A program made the translations under genes and the position numbers. From NCBI GenBank assembly GCA_945875915.1, contig CAMCMT010000005.1, forward strand, positions 1 to 64,000: a stretch of 64,000 bases of DNA. The letters are read 5' to 3'. Below are positions 45,031-53,207 of this stretch, piece by piece. Within the stretch, counting starts at the first letter, position 1; the number at the start of each line of letters is the position of its first letter. The notes beneath the pieces are model-generated. The model saw only the letters and a program-made list of their open reading frames with translations. It did not search any database and was not told where the DNA came from. Source of the stretch: Synechococcus sp. UW140 (GTDB taxonomy: Bacteria > Cyanobacteriota > Cyanobacteriia > PCC-6307 > Cyanobiaceae).

Positions 45031-46473
45031 CTAGCCGACCGACCCTTCCAACTTCAGGGCTAACAACTTGTCCGCTTCGGCGGCGAACTCCATCGGCAAT
45101 TGGTTAAAGACGTCGCGGCAGAAACCACTCACCATCATTGACACGGCCTCCTCAAAGGCGATGCCCCGGCTTTGCAGATAGAAGAGCTGATCCTCCGACA
45201 TGCGGCAGGTGCTGGCCTCATGCTCCACCGATGCCAGGGGCTGCTGGGAGCGGATGTAGGGATAGGTGTTGGCGGCGGCCTGGTCGCCGATCAACATCGA
45301 GTCGCACTGGCTGTAATTGCGGGCTCCCACGGCCTTGGGACCGATCTGAACCAGGCCCCGATAGCTATTGGCGGAATGGCCAGCGCTGATGCCCTTGCTG
45401 ACGATCGTGGAGCGGGTGCGGGGGCCCACGTGCACCATTTTCGAACCGGTATCAGCCTGTTGGTAGTTATTGGTGAGGGCCACTGAATAGAACTCGCCGA
45501 CCGAATCAGCCCCCTGCAGCACACAACTGGGGTATTTCCAGGTGATCGCCGAACCTGTTTCTACCTGGGTCCAACTGATCTTGCTGCGATCGCCGCGGCA
45601 GTGGCCCCGCTTAGTCACGAAGTTGTAGATCCCGCCGACACCGTGCTCATCTCCGGCATACCAGTTCTGGACGGTGGAATACTTGATCGAAGCGTCATCG
45701 AGGACCACAAGCTCAACCACGGCCGCGTGCAGCTGGTTGGTGTCAAACATCGGCGCCGTGCAACCTTCCAAATAACTCACCGAAGCCCCCTCTTCCGCCA
45801 CGATCAAGGTGCGCTCAAACTGGCCAGTATCACCCGAGTTGATGCGGAAATAGGTGGAGAGCTCCATCGGGCATTCAACCCCCTTAGGAATGAACACGAA
45901 GGATCCATCACTGAAGACAGCCGAATTAAGGGCTGAATAATAGTTGTCGTTACTAGGCACAACCGTACCCAGATAACGCTCAATCAACTCAGGGTGCTCC
46001 TTGACAGCCTCACTGATGGAACAGAAGATCACCCCATGCTCTGCCAACTTCTCCTTGTAGGTGGTAGCAATCGAAACGCTATCAAATACAGCATCGACGG
46101 CTACATTGGTGAGGCGCTTCTGTTCACTTAAAGGAATGCCAAGCTTGTCAAAAGTTTCAAGCAGCTTCGGATCCACCTCATCGAGGCTGGCCTTTTTGTC
46201 GCGCTGCTTCGGAGCTGCGTAATAAATAATATTTTGGAAATCGATCGTTGGATAGCCAAGGGCAGCCCAATCGGGCGTTTCCATCTGCAGCCACTGGCGA
46301 TAGGCCCGCAGCCTAAAATCAAGTAAAAAAGCCGGCTCGTCTTTTTTACTTGAGATTAAGCGAACGACGTCTTCACTGAGGCCCTTGGCGATTTTTTCGG
46401 TTTCAATATCAGTTACGAAGCCGTACTTGTACGGCTGACTGACGAGATCACCAACGCTGGCTGCCGTGGTCAT
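45031..46473 (-). CDS. sufB: Fe-S cluster assembly protein SufB
   Basis: SufB is the scaffold on which the [4Fe-4S] cluster is built. The 480-residue protein has the beta-helix core with [15 protein letters not shown], the conserved EGCTAP segment, [39 protein letters not shown] and [10 protein letters not shown]. The end reads [20 protein letters not shown]. The start ATG at 46473 is 6 bp downstream of the ftrC stop. Confidence 0.97.
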   Translation of the reverse strand: MTTAASVGDLVSQPYKYGFVTDIETEKIAKGLSEDVVRLISSKKDEPAFLLDFRLRAYRQWLQMETPDWAALGYPTIDFQNIIYYAAPKQRDKKASLDEVDPKLLETFDKLGIPLSEQKRLTNVAVDAVFDSVSIATTYKEKLAEHGVIFCSISEAVKEHPELIERYLGTVVPSNDNYYSALNSAVFSDGSFVFIPKGVECPMELSTYFRINSGDTGQFERTLIVAEEGASVSYLEGCTAPMFDTNQLHAAVVELVVLDDASIKYSTVQNWYAGDEHGVGGIYNFVTKRGHCRGDRSKISWTQVETGSAITWKYPSCVLQGADSVGEFYSVALTNNYQQADTGSKMVHVGPRTRSTIVSKGISAGHSANSYRGLVQIGPKAVGARNYSQCDSMLIGDQAAANTYPYIRSQQPLASVEHEASTCRMSEDQLFYLQSRGIAFEEAVSMMVSGFCRDVFNQLPMEFAAEADKLLALKLEGSVG

Positions 46474-46479
46474 GGCCTT

Positions 46480-46848
46480 TTATCCAAGGGAACAATGGGC
46501 CTGAATCTCTTCGGCTGAGATGGTTTGTTTATCGCAGCGGAAGGCGTTGTCTTCGGTAAGGAACAGCATGCAATGGCATTCCTTACGCTCCCGCATGGGC
46601 ACACAGGGGCAGTTCCAGAAGGCCTGTTGGACCTCAGCTTGCTTGTCCTCGTAGTGGCGGCAAGGGCAAAGGGCGCCGCCCAGCTCGTCTTTATGGCGGG
46701 CTAGCCCTTCCAACACCACCGCCGTCACGCCGGAATCAATGCAGAAATAGGTGCCGGTGCGCTGGGCGTAGGTCTCGGCAAACTTGCGGATCACCTCGAG
46801 GCTGTCACTGGCCTTGGACGCCTCGGCGGAGGTTGTGGTGTCGGACAT
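46480..46848 (-). CDS. ftrC: Ferredoxin-thioredoxin reductase catalytic chain
   Basis: FtrC passes electrons from ferredoxin to thioredoxin through a [4Fe-4S] cluster and an active-site disulfide, linking photosynthetic electron flow to enzyme regulation. The cysteines appear in the family order: CPCRHYEDK, WNCPCVPMRERKECHCMLF. The ATG at 46848 gives 122 residues; an upstream TTG is less likely. It is the first gene of the ftrC-sufBCDS operon and starts 81 bp from the SufR operator. Confidence 0.96.
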   Translation of the reverse strand: MSDTTTSAEASKASDSLEVIRKFAETYAQRTGTYFCIDSGVTAVVLEGLARHKDELGGALCPCRHYEDKQAEVQQAFWNCPCVPMRERKECHCMLFLTEDNAFRCDKQTISAEEIQAHCSLG

Positions 46849-46929
46849 GGGCGGCAAGTGAACGGCAGAGTGGTGCCAGAACCGGGGCCAGATCAGGCCT
46901 TAATGGACCCGAAAGCCAGTTGGCATCAA

Positions 46930-46953
46930 TAACGAAACCAAGGTGTTTCGTTA
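46930..46953. promoter_or_regulatory. SufR operator (perfect inverted repeat)
   Basis: TAACGAAAC and GTTTCGTTA form a perfect 9-bp inverted repeat around 6 bases (CAAGGT). It lies between the divergent ftrC-suf operon and sufR. SufR sites in Synechocystis are described as inverted repeats with AAC and GTT arms and a six-base spacer, which this fits. Binding of cluster-bearing SufR would repress the suf side and probably sufR itself. Confidence 0.8.
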
Positions 46954-47116
46954 CCGATAACCCTAGGGCACAGAAGCCGGCGCCGGTTGCTGATTGCCAA
47001 TTCTGCCCCGCGCCAAACCACCCCCATCCTTCCGCCTGCCAAGGGCAGGGCCACCACCACAACCGCAAAACAAACGTGGCAAGGTGGTTGTTCAGGCTGC
47101 GGCCATGCCTAGGGCC

Positions 47117-47905
47117 ATGACACTGTCCGGCCAACCCACGCCGCCATCAGCGGCCCAGCAGGGCTCCCGAAGCGGCGGTCCCCCTGAACCAGGGAAGCAC
47201 CAGTCGGCTGGGACCAGCTCCGTGCCCATGGCTGCTGCGGCAACAGCTGGCTCCGCCAGCGCCCCCACCCGGGAAGCGGTGCTGTCCCTGTTGCTGCGCC
47301 AGGGCGAGGCCACGGCCGCCGACCTCGCCGCCCAGTTGGTGGTGTCTGTCCAGGTCATGCGCCGTCACCTGCGCTCCCTTGAAGACGATGGCTTAGTGCT
47401 GGCCAGCCCCAGCTCCGAAGGGCCGGGCCGTCCCAGCAATCACTGGGGCCTGACGCGGGAAGGCCGTAGCCGCTTCCCCGATGGCAGCGAACATTTCGCC
47501 CTCGGCCTACTGGATTCGCTGGCCGCAAGCCTGCCCGCCCAAATTGTGGCCCAGCTGCTGGGTCAACAGGCAGAAGCCCAAGCAGAGGTTTACCGCCAGA
47601 ACATTGGCTCCGGCTCCTTAGCCGAACGGATCGAGCGGCTGGTCGACCTACGCCGCCGCGACGGCTACGTGGCTGAAGTTCAGCGGGACAGCGAGGGGCC
47701 GGGCTGGGTGATGAGTGAATTCCATTGCTCGGTGATGCGAATCGCCGAGCAATTTCCCCAGGTCTGCGACCAGGAGTTGCAACTGATTCGCCAAACTTTC
47801 CCCGACTGCCAGGTGGATCGGGTGCAGTGGCGCCTGGAGGGTGGGCACTCCTGTGGCTTCCGCCTCCAGCTCAATCCGGCCCCTAATTCAGGGCCAGGGT
47901 GCTGA
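47117..47905 (+). CDS. sufR: Fe-S cluster biosynthesis transcriptional repressor SufR
   Basis: SufR binds a [4Fe-4S] cluster and represses the suf operon when clusters are plentiful. The winged-helix DNA-binding domain is at APTREAVLSLLLRQGEATAA and VSVQVMRRHLRSLEDDGL. The C-terminal part has four cysteines spaced CX12CX13CX14C, which is the known SufR cluster pattern. The start is unsure: ATG at 47117, 47105 or 47228 are all in frame before the conserved region, and the first 50 residues are low complexity. It is divergent from ftrC-suf across the operator. Confidence 0.95.
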   Translation: MTLSGQPTPPSAAQQGSRSGGPPEPGKHQSAGTSSVPMAAAATAGSASAPTREAVLSLLLRQGEATAADLAAQLVVSVQVMRRHLRSLEDDGLVLASPSSEGPGRPSNHWGLTREGRSRFPDGSEHFALGLLDSLAASLPAQIVAQLLGQQAEAQAEVYRQNIGSGSLAERIERLVDLRRRDGYVAEVQRDSEGPGWVMSEFHCSVMRIAEQFPQVCDQELQLIRQTFPDCQVDRVQWRLEGGHSCGFRLQLNPAPNSGPGC

Positions 47906-48306
47906 GCCCCGAGGAGCTGGCCGAACTGGAAGCCAGCTTGCTGCCGGCCCTGGAGCGCCACCACCTGCGGCTACTGGCCCACAGCCTGCGCAGCCTCCAG
48001 GCGGCCGCAGACCGCCGCAACGGCCCCCTGCCGGCCCGGGCCGAGCTGCTGGCCTGGGCCCTGAACCAACCTGAACTACAGGCCGATAGGGGCTTTTGCC
48101 AAGCCTTTCTCGACCAGCTGCAAGGGGCCGGCATCCAGCTAGAGCGCATCGCCCAGGACATAAGCGCCCCCAAGCAAGCCATCAACGCAACGGAGCCGGA
48201 CGCCGCTGGCCCCCTGGGTCTGGACCTGGAGGACCTGGTGGCCTGGGCCCAGCGCCAGGCGGACCGCCGCATTGAGAAGATCAAGGCATCTGAGTCGTTC
48301 CCTTGA
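47899..48306 (+). CDS. Unknown helical protein between sufR and a bilin lyase gene
   Basis: This 135-residue, mostly helical protein starts LSPEELAELEASLLPALERH and ends DLEDLVAWAQRQADRRIEKI. There is no membrane segment and only one cysteine. The GTG start at 47899 overlaps the end of sufR by 7 bp, and its stop overlaps the TTG start of the next gene as TTGA, so it is translated in line with both. I do not recognise the family. The position suggests it acts with SufR or with phycobiliprotein assembly. Confidence 0.8.
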   Translation: MLSPEELAELEASLLPALERHHLRLLAHSLRSLQAAADRRNGPLPARAELLAWALNQPELQADRGFCQAFLDQLQGAGIQLERIAQDISAPKQAINATEPDAAGPLGLDLEDLVAWAQRQADRRIEKIKASESFP

Positions 48307-48977
48307 GCAGCCCTGAGCCGGTCTCCAGCAGCCCCTCCCCCATCACCCCCCAGGGGCCAGGCCGCCTGGCCATCAAAGATGCCCTCAGCTTTTTCCAGTT
48401 GAGCTGTGGGCGCTGGCGTTCCCAGCGCAGTAGCCACCACCTGCTGCACCGCCGCGCCGAGGCCGGCGGTTCCCTGATCGTGGTGGAGGAGCTCCTGGTG
48501 GACGATCCCCGCCTGGCGTCGATTGCCCAGCTGCATGGCCAGGACCCCGCTGGCCTGGCGGGGGGCTGCCGGGTGCGCTGGAGCGGCTCCATGGCCTGGG
48601 ACAAGGCCGGCGAAGACCACCAGGGCGAGAGTGTCTTCGGGCTGATCCCCACCGATGGGCGGGGCCGCTCTGGCCTGCTGCTACGGGACCGGGGCTACGC
48701 CGAAACGGCTCCAGTAGCTGGCCACTTCCGCATGGACGACCGGGACGACCTGCTGCTGAGCACCGCCTACGAAACGATGAGCTCCCTTGAGCGCTTCTCC
48801 TTTGCCGGGCCCAACGTGCGCCTGCGAACCAGCACGGTGGAGGGGCTCTCGAATACGGCCTCGTTCTGCGTGGAAACCCGTTGCAGCGACGGGGACGAGC
48901 CGGACCTGACAGCCCTCCCGCCCGCAGCCAGCGCCAACCCCGGGAGCGGCACCAGCCTGTCGCCCCTGGGCTGGTAA
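48303..48977 (+). CDS. Phycobiliprotein chromophore lyase, CpcS/CpeS family
   Basis: CpcS/CpeS lyases attach phycocyanobilin or phycoerythrobilin to the conserved cysteine 82 of phycobiliprotein subunits. The 224-residue lipocalin-like protein has the family signature ALSFFQLSCGRWRSQRSSHH, then VRWSGSMAWD and TMSSLERFSFAGPNVRLRTS, with a short disordered end. It starts at TTG at 48303, overlapping the upstream stop. It lies 93 bp before cpcG, so the two phycobilisome genes form a set. The exact target subunit cannot be read from the sequence. Confidence 0.92.
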   Translation: MSSPEPVSSSPSPITPQGPGRLAIKDALSFFQLSCGRWRSQRSSHHLLHRRAEAGGSLIVVEELLVDDPRLASIAQLHGQDPAGLAGGCRVRWSGSMAWDKAGEDHQGESVFGLIPTDGRGRSGLLLRDRGYAETAPVAGHFRMDDRDDLLLSTAYETMSSLERFSFAGPNVRLRTSTVEGLSNTASFCVETRCSDGDEPDLTALPPAASANPGSGTSLSPLGW

Positions 48978-49070
48978 TAAACGTTACGGACTGTGAGCCC
49001 TGGCCCGGCCCAGCCGGCCCTCACCGGGGTGGACTTCTACGATCAACCGCAACGGATGCTGAAGTTTCGA

Positions 49071-49832
49071 GTGGCCCTTCCTCTTCTGAAGTACGCGCCC
49101 AGCACGCAAAATTCTCGCGTGAAGGCTCTGCGGGTGGGTTCGGATGAGGATCCGAAAGCCGTCTCCATGGACAAGGCCATGGACCGGGAAGACCAAAACT
49201 CCGTGATCGAAGCGGCCTACCGGCAGATCTTTTTCTATGCCTTCAAGGTCGATCGGGATCGCAACCTGGAATCCCAGCTGCGCAACGGTCAGATTTCAGT
49301 GCGCGATTTCATTCGTGCTCTATGCCTCTCTGACACCTTCAACCGCAGCTTCTACAACCTCAACAGCAACTATCGGGTGGTCCGCCACTTGGTAGAAAAG
49401 TTGCTCGGCCGTCAAGTTTATGGCAAGGCGGAGGAAATCGCCTGGTCTGCGGTAATCATGACCCGGGGGATTCAAGGGGCTATCGATGACATCCTCGACA
49501 GCCAGGAGTATCTCGAGAACTTTGGCTACGACACAGTCCCTTACCACCGCAACCGGGTGGTTGGTTCTAGGGATTTGGGTGAAACCCCCTTCAACATCAC
49601 CACCCCCCGCTACGAGGCCTATTACCGCGGTGTTCTGGGCTTCCCCCAGATCATCTACACCGGCACGGCCCGCAGCCTGCCCGATCGCGCCCGCCAACGC
49701 CGCGGCGGCTACCCCGAGGACTATCTCCCCTGGGTTCGCACCCTTCCAGCCAGCCGCAACCCCGGCAACTCCGGCGGCAGTGCCAACATCGACTACCTGG
49801 CAAAAGTGCCCTATCGCAGCATCGGTCGCTAA
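49071..49832 (+). CDS. cpcG: Phycobilisome rod-core linker CpcG
   Basis: CpcG attaches phycocyanin rods to the allophycocyanin core. The 253-residue protein starts ALPLLKYAPSTQNSRVKAL and has the pfam00427 linker domain: EAAYRQIFFYAFKVDRDRN, then GQISVRDFIRALCLSDTF and NRSFYNLNSNYRVVRHLVEK. The C-terminal region ends in IDYLAKVPYRSIGR. I choose the GTG at 49071 because the conserved N-terminus begins there; the frame extends upstream to GTG at 48993. A strong terminator follows. Confidence 0.95.
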   Translation: MALPLLKYAPSTQNSRVKALRVGSDEDPKAVSMDKAMDREDQNSVIEAAYRQIFFYAFKVDRDRNLESQLRNGQISVRDFIRALCLSDTFNRSFYNLNSNYRVVRHLVEKLLGRQVYGKAEEIAWSAVIMTRGIQGAIDDILDSQEYLENFGYDTVPYHRNRVVGSRDLGETPFNITTPRYEAYYRGVLGFPQIIYTGTARSLPDRARQRRGGYPEDYLPWVRTLPASRNPGNSGGSANIDYLAKVPYRSIGR

Positions 49833-49882
49833 GAGCCCTTGGTGCATGGGCAGGAGGCCCGATGCACATTTGCAGCACGCGA

Positions 49883-49908
49883 GCGGCGGGTCATCCCGCC
49901 GCTTTTTT
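49883..49908 (+). terminator. Intrinsic terminator after cpcG
   Basis: GCGGCGGG pairs with CCCGCCGC (8 bp) around a TCAT loop, followed by TTTTTT at 49903-49908. This is a classic Rho-independent terminator 51 bp after the cpcG stop. Confidence 0.92.
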
Positions 49909-50017
49909 ATGTCCACCACTCAAATTGGCCGCATCTGGGGGTCAGTGGATCCTGACGTCATCGGGGAGGGGCGGAGGGATCACCGAAAAGGAGTGCAGAC
50001 TGATCCCAAATAAAATT

Positions 50018-50023
50018 GGAGGA
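50018..50023 (+). promoter_or_regulatory. Strong ribosome-binding site fixing the DUF4912 start
   Basis: GGAGGA lies 3-8 bases before the GTG at 50027. Few genes in this window have such a complete Shine-Dalgarno match, and it settles the start of the DUF4912 gene on GTG 50027 rather than the earlier in-frame ATG at 49862. Confidence 0.85.
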
Positions 50024-50026
50024 ACT

Positions 50027-51196
50027 GTGAGCCAAGCCCTGTCTTCGTTGGCCAAAATGACCCTGCGGCAGCTGCGCCAGGTCGCTAGCGATCTGGGCGT
50101 GTCCCTCTACAGCCGTAAAACTAAAGAGCAGCTGGTGAACGCCATTAGTACCCACCAGCCCCTAGCCAGCAGCAACGGTGACGCCGAAACCACGGCAGAT
50201 CAGGCCTGGAGAGATCCCAGCCTCAGCAGCCTCGAAGCCGACTTGGCCCCAGCCCCCAGACCCGAGTCCGACACCCGGGTGGTGTTCCTGCCCCGGGATC
50301 CCCAATGGGCCTATGTGTTCTGGGAGATCTCCGATGGGGATCGGCAGCAGGCCCAACAGGCCGGCGCCAGCGAGCTCTGCCTGCGGGTCGCCGATGTCAC
50401 CGGCCTGAGCGGCGGCGGCAGCCACCCCCAAACCCTCCAGGAAGTGACCGTCAATAGCCATGCCACCGAGTGGTATTTGCCGGTGCCCCTGAGTGATCGG
50501 GACTACCGGGTTGAACTGGGCTACCGCAAGGGCGGTGGTGGTTGGATCTCCCTGGCCACCTCGGCCGTAGCCCGGGTACCGGCCCTCCATCCGAGCGAGC
50601 AGATCTACGACCAGTTCGTGCCCTTCTCCCTGGACACCACGCCGCTGCAAGCGGTCGAGGCTCCTCAAGGCAGCGCCAGAATCGACAGCCATAGCGACAG
50701 CCATAGCGACAGCCGCAATGACAACAGCTTGCACGAGCGGCTCTACCAAGCCGCCACCCTGCCTGCCAGCCGCTGGCGCCACCTGGTTCGGGGCTCGGAA
50801 GCGTTCCACGAAGATGAATTAGCCGGCTCGGCCGCCTTAGCAGCTGGTGGCCAATCCTCTGGGGTTGGGGTCTGGGCCAGCGGCCGCAACGAATCCGGCG
50901 CCGGGGCGATGACCTCCCGCCAACGGGCCTTCTGGCTGGTTGCCGATGCCGAACTGATCGTCTACGGCGCCACCGACCCTTCAGCCCGCCTGTGCATCGG
51001 CGATGAGGAAGTGCCCCTCTCCAGCGATGGCACCTTCCGGGTTCAAGTGCCCTTCCGGGACGGCCAGCAGATCTATCCGATTAAGGCGGTGGCCGCCGAT
51101 GGCGACCAAAAGCGCAACATCACCCTGGAATTTGAACGGCGTACCCCGGAAGACAACACCAACACGGCAAGCCAAGCCGTGGCGGAATGGTTCTGA
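50027..51196 (+). CDS. DUF4912 protein with N-terminal Rho-N/SAP-like domain
   Basis: This 389-residue protein starts with a short helical domain (MTLRQLRQVASDLGVSLYSRKTKEQLVNAI), the kind of Rho-N/SAP-like helix-extended-helix found in nucleic-acid-binding proteins. A DUF4912 domain follows (TRVVFLPRDPQWAYVFWEIS, ATEWYLPVPLSDRDYRVELGY). The C-terminal part repeats a similar beta-sandwich (FWLVADAELIVYGATDPSAR, VPFRDGQQIYPIKAVAADG). The region between is low-complexity with DSHSDSHSD. The start is fixed by a strong ribosome-binding site. Its function is unknown; DUF4912 proteins have been considered sugar- or surface-binding. Confidence 0.88.
   Translation: MSQALSSLAKMTLRQLRQVASDLGVSLYSRKTKEQLVNAISTHQPLASSNGDAETTADQAWRDPSLSSLEADLAPAPRPESDTRVVFLPRDPQWAYVFWEISDGDRQQAQQAGASELCLRVADVTGLSGGGSHPQTLQEVTVNSHATEWYLPVPLSDRDYRVELGYRKGGGGWISLATSAVARVPALHPSEQIYDQFVPFSLDTTPLQAVEAPQGSARIDSHSDSHSDSRNDNSLHERLYQAATLPASRWRHLVRGSEAFHEDELAGSAALAAGGQSSGVGVWASGRNESGAGAMTSRQRAFWLVADAELIVYGATDPSARLCIGDEEVPLSSDGTFRVQVPFRDGQQIYPIKAVAADGDQKRNITLEFERRTPEDNTNTASQAVAEWF
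50683..50718 (+). repeat. Three 12-bp tandem units in the DUF4912 gene
   Basis: The unit GACAGCCATAGC occurs twice exactly and a third time with changes (GACAGCCGCAAT). It encodes the repeated DSHS in the linker of the DUF4912 protein. Confidence 0.85.
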
Positions 51197-51200
51197 TCCG

Positions 51201-51401
51201 ATGACCTCCCCGATCCCCACCACCGTTCTCAAGCCAATCGTGGCCCTCACCCCCATGGTTGGGGCCGTGGTGCTGCCCCTGTTGGTGCCGATCCTGATGG
51301 TGCGTGTCAGCATTGGCGCCGGGGTTGCGGCTGCCGTTGTCGTTAGCTGCATCTGGTTCACATTGATGCTGCGCACCTCGGAAATGCCTCACCACGGCTA
51401 A
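51201..51401 (+). CDS. Small two-helix membrane protein behind the DUF4912 gene
   Basis: This 66-residue protein starts at ATG 51201, 4 bp after the DUF4912 stop in the next frame. It has two hydrophobic helices (PIVALTPMVGAVVLPLLVPIL and GAGVAAAVVVSCIWFTLML) and ends TSEMPHHG. The position suggests co-expression with the DUF4912 protein. I do not recognise the family. Confidence 0.7.
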   Translation: MTSPIPTTVLKPIVALTPMVGAVVLPLLVPILMVRVSIGAGVAAAVVVSCIWFTLMLRTSEMPHHG

Positions 51402-51545
51402 CGCTTCCAGACGTCATTGCTGAGCCGAGCAGAGGGCTCCTAGCCCATACGTCCTAGCCCTGGCGCCTGGGTCCCGAAGTCCTGGATCAGCAGCAAAGCG
51501 CCGCACAAACCGGGAACCCTCGCTGCAGCAAGTACTAGCGAAGCG

Positions 51546-53093
51546 ATGGTTGACCTGCCTGATTTAAACGTCGCCTGGCTCCAGCAACCGGCAGGGCCCC
51601 AAGCCGTTTTGGGGGGCGGGCCAAGCCAAGCGCCCCAGCGGCTGGAGCTGCTCCCAGCAGCCCCGAGGCGATCAAAGCTTCCAGGTCTCCAGGCCCCCAG
51701 GATCCTGGGCCTGGCGGCCTGCCTTGTCCTGACGCTGAGCGGTTGCAGCCAGGCCGGGCGAATCATGGGCCAGGCCCCCGAGGAGTTGCCCCTGCCGCCT
51801 GGCTTTGCCTTGGCCTTTAACCACCGGGCCGACCGCCACTACCGAAGTCCCATCAGCCAGCGGGAACGAGCCGGCGACGATCTTGAAGCCATGCTGCTAG
51901 CGGCGATTAACTCCGCAAAACGAGATGTGCTGGTTGCCGTTCAGGAGTTGTCCCTGCCCCGGGTAGCCGAAGCGCTGGTGGCCAAGCAACGGCAGGGGGT
52001 TCGGGTGCGGGTCGTGCTCGAGAACACCTACAGCACCCCCTGGAGCGACGAACACGCTGCCGATCTCAGTCCCCATCTACGCCTACGCCGTCAGCAATTG
52101 ATGGCCCTGGCCGACCAGGACCACAACGGAGAGCTCAGCCCAGGCGAGATCGAGCGGGGGGATGCGGTGACCATCCTGCAGCGGGGCGGAGTACCCGTGA
52201 TCGATGACCGCGAAGACGGCAGCGCCGGCAGCGGTTTGATGCACGCCAAATTCCTGGTGGTAGATCAGAAATTGGTAGTGACGGGATCGGCCAACTTCAC
52301 CCCCTCCTGCATCCACGGCGATTTCGATGATCCGCGCACCCGCGGCAACGTCAACCACTTGATGCGTATCGAAAGCCCGGCCCTGGCCGACCGGTTTGGG
52401 GTCGAATTCAACCGCTTCTGGGGCGATGGGCCCGGCGGTGCCGCCGATAGCCAGTTCGGTCTCAACAAGCACGCAGGCGGCGTCGACACGGTGATGGTGG
52501 GCCCGACCCGGGTGCGCCTCCTGTTTGCACCCCACCGCCGCAGCGATCCCCACCACGGATTGAACCTGCTGGCCCAAGTGCTCGCAGGCAGCAAACGCCA
52601 CCTGGACCTGGCCCTGTTTGTCTTTTCCGCCCAGAATCTCAGCAACACCTTGGGCCAGCTCAAGGCCAAGGGCGTCCAGATCCGGCTCCTGGCCGACCCT
52701 GGTTTTGCCAATCGTCCCTATTCAGAAGTACTCGACCTGCTGGGGCTGGCCCTGCCGGATCGCCACTGCAAATTGGAAGCTGCCAACCAGCCCCTGGCCG
52801 CCCCCCTGGAGGGGGTGGCCACCCCGAGACTGGCGGGAGGCGACAAACTTCACCACAAGGTCGCCGTGATCGACAAGCGCACCGTGGTCACCGGCAGCTT
52901 CAACTGGAGCCCTTCGGCGGCCCATCAGAACGATGAGGTGCTAATGATCATCGAATCACCCCAACTGGCGGCCCATTTCAACCGGGAAATCGATCGGCTC
53001 TGGACGGGGGCTGAGCTGGGGATCACCCCGCGGCTACAGCGCAAACTGGCCCGGCTCAAGCAACAATGCGGGAGCGGCGGCCAGAGGGTTTAA
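51546..53093 (+). CDS. Phospholipase D-family lipoprotein with an EF-hand-like loop
   Basis: This 515-residue protein has two HKD motifs (HAKFLVVDQKLVVTGSANFT and HHKVAVIDKRTVVTGSFNWS), so it is a complete phospholipase D-superfamily protein with an intact active site. A signal sequence with lipobox LTLSGC near residue 66 predicts a lipoprotein; the N-terminus before it is long and the start may be internal. Inside the first half, a 12-residue loop DQDHNGELSPGE fits the EF-hand calcium consensus (D-x-D-x-N-G-x-L-x-x-x-E). It could bind Ca2+ and regulate the enzyme. Substrate (phospholipid or nucleic acid) is not known. Confidence 0.9.
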   Translation: MVDLPDLNVAWLQQPAGPQAVLGGGPSQAPQRLELLPAAPRRSKLPGLQAPRILGLAACLVLTLSGCSQAGRIMGQAPEELPLPPGFALAFNHRADRHYRSPISQRERAGDDLEAMLLAAINSAKRDVLVAVQELSLPRVAEALVAKQRQGVRVRVVLENTYSTPWSDEHAADLSPHLRLRRQQLMALADQDHNGELSPGEIERGDAVTILQRGGVPVIDDREDGSAGSGLMHAKFLVVDQKLVVTGSANFTPSCIHGDFDDPRTRGNVNHLMRIESPALADRFGVEFNRFWGDGPGGAADSQFGLNKHAGGVDTVMVGPTRVRLLFAPHRRSDPHHGLNLLAQVLAGSKRHLDLALFVFSAQNLSNTLGQLKAKGVQIRLLADPGFANRPYSEVLDLLGLALPDRHCKLEAANQPLAAPLEGVATPRLAGGDKLHHKVAVIDKRTVVTGSFNWSPSAAHQNDEVLMIIESPQLAAHFNREIDRLWTGAELGITPRLQRKLARLKQQCGSGGQRV

Positions 53094-53207
53094 GCAGTTC
53101 TTGCCGGAATTCTGCTCGAACCGCAGGCCGGCTGGATCCCACCCACCAAGGTGACCAGCCGGAAGGGGCCCGGTCCCGGGACCAGGACGGCAAGCACTCC
53201 GAAACGG

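Noticed and set aside
50683-50718. Short direct repeats as a possible CRISPR array
   Set aside because: The units are 12 bp without spacers, in frame inside a gene, and encode a low-complexity linker.
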